DNA from: Prosthecochloris marina
GTDB lineage: Bacteria; Bacteroidota; Chlorobiia; Chlorobiales; Chlorobiaceae
Assembly (NCBI RefSeq): GCF_003182595.1
Contig: NZ_PDNZ01000007.1
Coordinates: 165,001 to 194,122, forward strand
Length of the DNA: 29,122 bases
Direction of reading: 5' to 3'
Under the pieces are notes generated by a model that was not told where the DNA came from, did no database searches, and saw only the letters and a program-made list of their open reading frames with translations. The position numbers and the translations under genes are program-made. Positions 24,647 through 29,122 of this stretch are shown one piece after another (position 1 is the first letter of the stretch; each line of letters begins with the position of its first letter).

Positions 24647-24671
24647 ATCCCCGAGGCCGAACCTCGGGGAT
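24647..24671 (-). terminator. Hairpin between aprA and qmoA
   Basis: ATCCCCGAGG pairs perfectly with CCTCGGGGAT, a 10-bp stem with a five-base loop. On the minus strand it lies 31 bases past the aprA stop and is followed by a T-rich but interrupted stretch (TTACTTTATTT). It could be a partial terminator letting some transcripts continue into qmoA, or a 3'-end stabiliser for the aprBA message. Confidence 0.65.
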
Positions 24672-24702
24672 ATTCTTCGGGCTACGTCACAAATGTCACG
24701 GA

Positions 24703-26679
24703 CTAATCCGGCACAACCTGGACGTAATCCCTCTTCGAGAGGCTCCATGTATGAGAATCCCTGTCATACTTGGAAATGGTGAAGCACCTCCAGTTCTCAT
24801 CATCGACATAGAAATGATCAGCCCTGAAATAGTAGCCCGGGTAGCGTGTATCTTCCCTGAACAGAATGTGCTGCGCATGCGCTTCACCGGCCATCAGACG
24901 ATGATAGTTCTCCCAGCATCTCATCAGTTCATGAAGATCTTCAGCTGCCATTTTTTCAGCATCCTCCTTGAGCAAGGTAAGGTGCTCCAGTCCTTTCTCG
25001 AGCATGGTCTTACTTGTGGTATACCAGGTAGATACACCGGCCACATACTCGTCCATGATCTTCTGGAGCCTTGCCTGAAACATTTTCGGCTTGATATAGT
25101 TCGGATTGACCTCGGTATCGGTGCTGTAATCCTTGTTTTTACCGAAAACCTCCATCGGCAGATAGATTTCAGCAATAACCTCATCGACATCCCTGCCAAG
25201 CTCCGGTTTGTAATCGGCATGGTCCAGGCAGTAAGCTGTCATTGCCTTTCCGGCAATTCGCCCTTCAGCATGAGAACCCGAAGAGAACTTGTGCCCTGAA
25301 GCACCAACACCGTCACCTGCAGTAAAAAGACCGTCGACAGTGGTCATTCTGTTATAGCCCCAGTGCCATTCATCCGGAATACCGGCAACATCGCCAGGAC
25401 CACTCACCCAGATTCCAGCACAGCCTGCATGTGAACCGAGAAGATACGGCTCGGTCGGCATCAGCTCGGACGGAAGTTTGTCCGGCTCGATGTTGTTACC
25501 CGCCCAGACAACGGCCTGACCGATACACATATCGAGAAAATCTTCCCATGCCTCGGCTTCGAGGTGCTTCATCTGTTTCGGTGTCATGGTCTCACCCAGA
25601 GCCTGCATAGCCTCATGGGTACGCATCAGAATAGGTCCTTTGCCGGCTTTCATGTCGATCATCATCATATGGTTTCTCATTGCTGTCGTGAGCTGATGAG
25701 GATCTTCGGCATATTTTCCGAAATCTTTATTTGCCGCTCCGAGGTTCGTAGAGCAGTAGTCTTCTCCGAGAGAGTTGGTCGCCTTACACTTGAAGAACAG
25801 GAACCATGCACCAACAGGACCGTATCCATCCTTGAATCGAGCAGGCACAAACCTGTTTTCCATAAGAACCAGTTCGGCACCGGCCTGAGCAGCCAATGCA
25901 TATGTGGTACCGGCGTTCCAGACAGGATACCATGCACGGCCCTGGCCTTCGGCAGTCGAACGAGGTCTGTAAACGTTAACCGCGCCACCGCAGGCAAGCA
26001 ACATGGTTTTTGCGGTAAAGACGTAAACCTTGTTTTCCCTTACACTGAAACCGATAGCACCGGCGACTCTGTTAGGATCGTTTTTATCATGAATCAGCTC
26101 ACTGATGAAAACCCTTTCAAAATGGTTCTGATCGACACCGGTCTCTTTTCTGTTATATTCAAGGGCCTTTTTTGCAGCTTCGGCAACGATAACTTTGTAG
26201 GATTCACCGTTGATCATGATCTGCCATCTTCCCGACCTGACGGGCTTACCGCCTTCAGTCAGTTTCGGCGCAGGTTTTGAACCGTCTTGAGTGGAACCGT
26301 CCTCAGCGCGCTTCCACACCGGAAGCCCCCATTCTTCGAAAAGATGGACTGAATTGTCAACGTGCCTGCCGAGATCATAGACAAGATCCTCCCGGATAAC
26401 GCCCATAAGGTCTTTTCTGACATATTTCACATAATCCGCAGGATCGTTTTCGCCACAATAGGTATTGATAGCTGAAAGCCCCTGCGCAACAGCACCGCTT
26501 CTGTCGGTCGCTGCCTTGTCAACCATGGTGATCCTTATTCCTTTCGGTGTCGCCCATTTGCCAGCCTCATATGCAGCACCGCAGCAAGCCATTCCACCGC
26601 CAATAAGCAGAATATCCGTATCTACAGTAACAACTTCCGGCTTCTCGCAATATTTAAATTCGTTTTTTTCAACTCCCAT
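24703..26679 (-). CDS. aprA: Adenylylsulfate (APS) reductase subunit alpha
   Basis: AprA is the FAD subunit of dissimilatory APS reductase. In sulfur oxidisers it works in reverse, combining sulfite and AMP to form APS. The 658-residue protein belongs to the fumarate-reductase-like flavoprotein family: VTVDTDILLIGGGMACCGAAYEA holds the dinucleotide loop (GGGMACCG, 27-34), followed by DKAATDRSGAVAQGLSAIN (flavin contact region) and CGGAVNVYRPRS. GLFTAGDGVGASGHKFSSGSHAEGR closes the FAD site near residue 470. The frame is open from a TTG at 26697, but AAGGAGG at 26685-26691 lies inside that extension, five bases before the ATG at 26679, which must be the true start. aprB precedes it by 29 bases. 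Confidence 0.97.
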   Translation of the reverse strand: MGVEKNEFKYCEKPEVVTVDTDILLIGGGMACCGAAYEAGKWATPKGIRITMVDKAATDRSGAVAQGLSAINTYCGENDPADYVKYVRKDLMGVIREDLVYDLGRHVDNSVHLFEEWGLPVWKRAEDGSTQDGSKPAPKLTEGGKPVRSGRWQIMINGESYKVIVAEAAKKALEYNRKETGVDQNHFERVFISELIHDKNDPNRVAGAIGFSVRENKVYVFTAKTMLLACGGAVNVYRPRSTAEGQGRAWYPVWNAGTTYALAAQAGAELVLMENRFVPARFKDGYGPVGAWFLFFKCKATNSLGEDYCSTNLGAANKDFGKYAEDPHQLTTAMRNHMMMIDMKAGKGPILMRTHEAMQALGETMTPKQMKHLEAEAWEDFLDMCIGQAVVWAGNNIEPDKLPSELMPTEPYLLGSHAGCAGIWVSGPGDVAGIPDEWHWGYNRMTTVDGLFTAGDGVGASGHKFSSGSHAEGRIAGKAMTAYCLDHADYKPELGRDVDEVIAEIYLPMEVFGKNKDYSTDTEVNPNYIKPKMFQARLQKIMDEYVAGVSTWYTTSKTMLEKGLEHLTLLKEDAEKMAAEDLHELMRCWENYHRLMAGEAHAQHILFREDTRYPGYYFRADHFYVDDENWRCFTISKYDRDSHTWSLSKRDYVQVVPD

Positions 26680-26684
26680 TGATT

Positions 26685-26691
26685 CCTCCTT
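26685..26691 (-). promoter_or_regulatory. Ribosome binding site fixing the aprA start
   Basis: AAGGAGG on the minus strand lies five bases upstream of the ATG at 26679. The open frame extends upstream through this site to a TTG at 26697, so the site decides in favour of the ATG. Confidence 0.85.
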
Positions 26692-26708
26692 AACCAATTT
26701 TGATTGTG

Positions 26709-27131
26709 TTATAGTGTTGGATATTCCGGCATGTTAAAGAAACCCGGCTTCTTGAGGTTGGCGTAATCGGGTTCCGGCTTGCCTGTATAGAGATCAACAG
26801 AACCTTCTGCAGTGGTTCTGATCGGGAACTTGTACCTTTTGAGCGTACCGTTACGGAATTTGATCGTCCACATGATTGCATCGGTACCTCTTAAGGGAAT
26901 AACGTTTCCCCCAAGGGGCACAAAATCTGCATAACCCCTGACCTCGATAGCCTGCTGTGGACAGATCTTCACACAGTTGTAACATTCCCAGCACTGGTCA
27001 GGCTCCTGATTCCATGCCAGCATCCTGTCGACATCGAGCTTCATAAGGTCATTGGGACAGATATACATACATGCTGTCCTTTCCTGCCCTTTACAGCCGT
27101 CACATTTCTCCTTAATTACAAAACTCGGCAT
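26709..27131 (-). CDS. aprB: Adenylylsulfate (APS) reductase subunit beta
   Basis: AprB is the iron-sulfur subunit of APS reductase, passing electrons between AprA flavin and the Qmo complex. The 140-residue protein has an N-terminal two-cluster ferredoxin domain: C10, C13, C21, C25 (CDGCKGQERTACMYIC) and C47, C50, C53, C57 (CWECYNCVKIC). The eight-residue insert between the second and third Cys of the first motif is typical of AprB. The C-terminal beta-rich tail (TIKFRNGTLKRYKFPIRTT) wraps AprA in known structures. The ATG at 27131 follows AAAGGAGG (27139-27146) by seven bases; an open frame reaches 27215 but lacks homology. It is 132 bases after sat, with an intrinsic terminator between. 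Confidence 0.97.
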   Translation of the reverse strand: MPSFVIKEKCDGCKGQERTACMYICPNDLMKLDVDRMLAWNQEPDQCWECYNCVKICPQQAIEVRGYADFVPLGGNVIPLRGTDAIMWTIKFRNGTLKRYKFPIRTTAEGSVDLYTGKPEPDYANLKKPGFFNMPEYPTL

Positions 27132-27199
27132 AATTGGTCCTCCTTTACCGAATATTTGCAGACAATGCCTGCGATTTACAAAGCCATTGGAAGTATAAC

Positions 27200-27247
27200 T
27201 ACAAAGAAAAATCATTGTTGCCGGCCGGCTACAGCAGCCGTCGGCAA
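27200..27247 (-). terminator. Intrinsic terminator between sat and aprB
   Basis: Shortly after the sat stop, TTGCCG-ACGGCT (27236-27247) can pair with AGCCGGCCGGCAA (27218-27230) on the minus strand, a stem of about twelve pairs with a one-base bulge and a five-base loop. It is followed by CAATGATTTTTCTTT. It looks like a factor-independent terminator, so aprBA would need either read-through or its own promoter in the 70 bases left before the aprB ribosome site. Confidence 0.7.
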
Positions 27248-27263
27248 GGAATAACAGAAACGC

Positions 27264-28478
27264 TTACTTTCCTTCTGCATGAGTGTGCACTTTAATGTCA
27301 ACCTTCTCGGAGAGCCCTGCATAGTATTCTTTGAGAATTTCTAGAACTTCAGGACGGCTGAAATGATCAGGAACCGCTTCACCTTCGGAAAGCATTTTTC
27401 TCAGTCTGGTACCACTGACACTCAACCGGTCTTCCTTACCATGCGGACATGTCTTCATGGAAGCCATCCCGTCACATTTATAGCAGTAAAATGTCCAGTC
27501 TATCTTCAGCGGTTTGGTTTCGAGCGCATCTTCCGGAATCTCATCAAAAATATGGTGGGCATCGAAGGGACCGTAGAAGTCACCGACCCCTGCATGATCC
27601 CTACCGACAATGAGATGGCTGCATCCGAAATTCTGTCTGAACAACGCGTGCAGAAGCGCTTCTCTCGGGCCGGCATACCGCATATCGAGCGGATAACCGG
27701 CCTGGATACAGGTACCCTTCACAAAGTAGTTTTCCATAAGAGCGTTGATGCACTCTTTTCTGACGTCGGCAGGAATATCACCAGGCTTGAGTTTACCCAG
27801 AAGCTGGTGAATTAAAACACCGTCACATATTTCAATTGCAATTTTCACAAGGTATTCGTGGGACCGATGCATGGGATTTCTTGTCTGAAAAGCCGCGACG
27901 GTGCTCCAGCCGTTTTCTTCAAAGAGTTTCCTTGTCTGAACGGGGGTCATGTAGATACCCTCAAATTCTGAAGGAAAAGTCCCTTCACTGAAAACTTTCA
28001 CCGGACCGCCGAGATTCACTTCACCTTGCTCCATCACCTTCAGAACACCGGGATGCTCGGTATCGTCGGTCTTGAACACCTCCCGGCACTCATGAGCTTT
28101 GTCAATCGTATACTTTTCCTCGACAATCATGCTTCCCATAAGCTCACCTGACTCATCGTCGACAAGAGCGACTTCCTCGCCGGCACTCAAACTGTCCGCT
28201 TTCTCTCTGCTTGTAGAAAGCGTAATCGGAATCGGCCAGAACGTACCGTCAGCCATCGTATAGCTGTCGACACTACCTTTCCAGTCACCCTGACCCATAA
28301 ATCCTTCCAGTGGAGAAAAACCTCCTATGCCAAGCATGATAAGATCGCCGGTTTCACGGGAAGACATGCGCACCTCCTTGAAGGATCTTGCTTTTTCCCG
28401 TTCCTCTCGTAACTCCCCACCAGTCAATAAGAGTGGCTTTAAAGCCTTTTCTTTACCATGCGGATTGACTAACGACAT
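27264..28478 (-). CDS. sat: Sulfate adenylyltransferase (ATP sulfurylase)
   Basis: Sat converts APS and pyrophosphate into sulfate and ATP, the final step of sulfite oxidation and a substrate-level phosphorylation. The 404-residue protein is of the dissimilatory homo-oligomeric type. The active site has [11 protein letters not shown] (198-208) and GRDHAG (292-297), with [20 protein letters not shown] between them. A zinc-binding motif follows (C332, C335, C344 and probably H346) and [13 protein letters not shown] near the C-terminus. No APS-kinase domain is fused. There is no clear ribosome site at the ATG, unlike aprB, aprA and qmoABC. It is the first gene of the block in transcription order, after a 344-base gap from the dsrE2-like gene. 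Confidence 0.96.
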   Translation of the reverse strand: MSLVNPHGKEKALKPLLLTGGELREEREKARSFKEVRMSSRETGDLIMLGIGGFSPLEGFMGQGDWKGSVDSYTMADGTFWPIPITLSTSREKADSLSAGEEVALVDDESGELMGSMIVEEKYTIDKAHECREVFKTDDTEHPGVLKVMEQGEVNLGGPVKVFSEGTFPSEFEGIYMTPVQTRKLFEENGWSTVAAFQTRNPMHRSHEYLVKIAIEICDGVLIHQLLGKLKPGDIPADVRKECINALMENYFVKGTCIQAGYPLDMRYAGPREALLHALFRQNFGCSHLIVGRDHAGVGDFYGPFDAHHIFDEIPEDALETKPLKIDWTFYCYKCDGMASMKTCPHGKEDRLSVSGTRLRKMLSEGEAVPDHFSRPEVLEILKEYYAGLSEKVDIKVHTHAEGK

Positions 28479-28822
28479 GTGATTCTGTTTTTATGTTACA
28501 GAGGCTCTTGCGAAGCAAATACCTTTTAAAGGGGATGAACAAAAAAACAAAAAAATCAGATGAGATGTAATTTTACCGAATTTCGCAACAATTGTCAAAC
28601 ATTGCAAAAATCAGGCAACCAGATTTTTGTTTTTCTTCCATCAAGCACAAAAAGTAGTGCTCTTTCCTCTTTTTTTACCACTGAAATCCAACGCTATTCT
28701 GATCGACAGATGTACTTTATTCTTTAAAGCCATCAATATTAACGATCGTAAAATGCAAAATATTTATATAACGATGAAGTGATCTTATCATTCTTCCCAA
28801 GAGAGTTTTTTTTTGCAAAACC
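28479..28822. other. Intergenic region upstream of sat, AT-rich with small hairpins
   Basis: No protein gene is supported in these 344 AT-rich bases. They should contain the sat promoter and the end of the dsrE2-like transcript. A stem AAAAATC (28606-28612) with GATTTTT (28622-28628) could be a weak terminator. A second stem, AGCAC (28644-28648) with GTGCT (28657-28661), is followed by a pyrimidine and T-run on the plus strand, terminator-like although no plus-strand gene precedes it. Short palindromes CCTTTTAAAGG and TTGCGAAGCAA lie close upstream of sat. No convincing -35/-10 pair was identified. Confidence 0.4.
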
Positions 28823-29122
28823 TCAGATGAACAACTGAATATCGGCGTCGGCTGCGTACTCGAGAAACATGGCAGCTCCCGCGAACTCTACGCCGTCTAT
28901 GAAGTCTTCTTTCGAAAATCCAAACACATCCATCGTCATCTGGCACGCGATAAACTTCACCCCACAATCGATACACAGCTCGCGCAGCTCCTCGATGGTC
29001 GCGACTCCTTTGTTTTTGAACGTTTCTTTCATCAAGCTCGTCGCCAGCGTGTCGAACCCCGGAACATTACCTGTTATGATTTTCGGTATCTGCCAGTTGA
29101 TGTTCTGAAATCCCTCGTTGCC
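28823..29122 (-). CDS. DsrE2-like sulfur-trafficking protein, C-terminal part (cut by right edge)
   Basis: The frame is open to the right edge; 99 residues plus the stop are visible. The sequence GVKFIACQMTMDVFGFSKEDFIDGVEFAG with C-terminal ADIQLFI matches the C-terminal half of DsrE2-type DsrE/DsrF-like proteins. Their C-x3-G...AC-x-M-x-MD signature holds cysteines involved in persulfide transfer; here the Cys are in LCIDCGVKFIAC. Upstream WQIPKIITGNVPGFDTLATSLM fits the family's middle region. Such proteins usually sit with rhodanese and TusA genes (rhd-tusA-dsrE2) and deliver sulfur to the cytoplasmic oxidation pathway; those partners would lie beyond the window. The N-terminus is not visible. 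Confidence 0.85.
   Translation of the reverse strand, partial: GNEGFQNINWQIPKIITGNVPGFDTLATSLMKETFKNKGVATIEELRELCIDCGVKFIACQMTMDVFGFSKEDFIDGVEFAGAAMFLEYAADADIQLFI

Noticed and set aside
1..29122. tRNA, rRNA, CRISPR array or prophage
   Set aside because: No cloverleaf-like segment, rRNA-like stretch, regular direct-repeat array or phage gene was recognised on reading through; a tRNA or covariance-model scan was not possible here.

Overview
The window most likely comes from a green sulfur bacterium (Chlorobiota, Chlorobium/Prosthecochloris type). The main evidence is a complete sat-aprBA-qmoABC set for oxidising sulfite to sulfate via APS, with DsrE-family sulfur-carrier proteins on both sides. 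A B-type aconitase (usable in the reverse TCA cycle), the bacillithiol enzyme BshA, and Dxs as entry to the MEP isoprenoid route fit the same group. Genus assignment is inference from gene content and moderate GC; no rRNA is present.

Left part (1-15.2 kb) is mainly housekeeping. The N-terminus of acnB runs off the left edge, followed by hisD-queA (minus), mreB (plus) and bshA (minus). bshA is flanked by degenerate heptanucleotide repeats. Next are a frameshifted small membrane-protein gene and, divergent from it, an archaeal-type S-adenosylmethionine synthetase, a DinB/YfiT-fold protein and a Bcr/CflA-type MFS exporter. These are followed by a VOC protein, a PagL-like outer-membrane lipid A deacylase, a YjbQ protein, dxs, and pgsA-pgpA. 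The pgpA 3' end overlaps the dxs 3' end tail to tail. A 213-bp element with transposon-like terminal inverted repeats sits between pgsA and mutS2.

Right part (15.2-29.1 kb) holds mutS2, a DsrE-family gene, a YkgJ-type cysteine-cluster gene and a small cysteine-rich protein. The sulfur block follows on the minus strand in transcription order sat, aprB, aprA, qmoA, qmoB, qmoC. Intrinsic-terminator-like hairpins lie after sat, after aprA and after qmoC, so the block looks like three transcriptional segments rather than one uniform operon. The C-terminal part of a DsrE2-like protein enters from the right edge.

How the genes work together: AprBA oxidises sulfite plus AMP to APS. QmoABC is the membrane partner that carries the electrons to quinone. 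Sat converts APS plus pyrophosphate to sulfate and ATP. The DsrE-type proteins are likely sulfur-trafficking factors for the same pathway.

The least explained items are the U8 frameshift in the membrane-protein gene, the bshA-metK-DinB-MFS-VOC thiol/detoxification neighbourhood, the small cysteine-rich protein convergent with qmoC, the transposon-like element, and the hairpins that divide the sulfur operon. No tRNA, rRNA or CRISPR array was seen.
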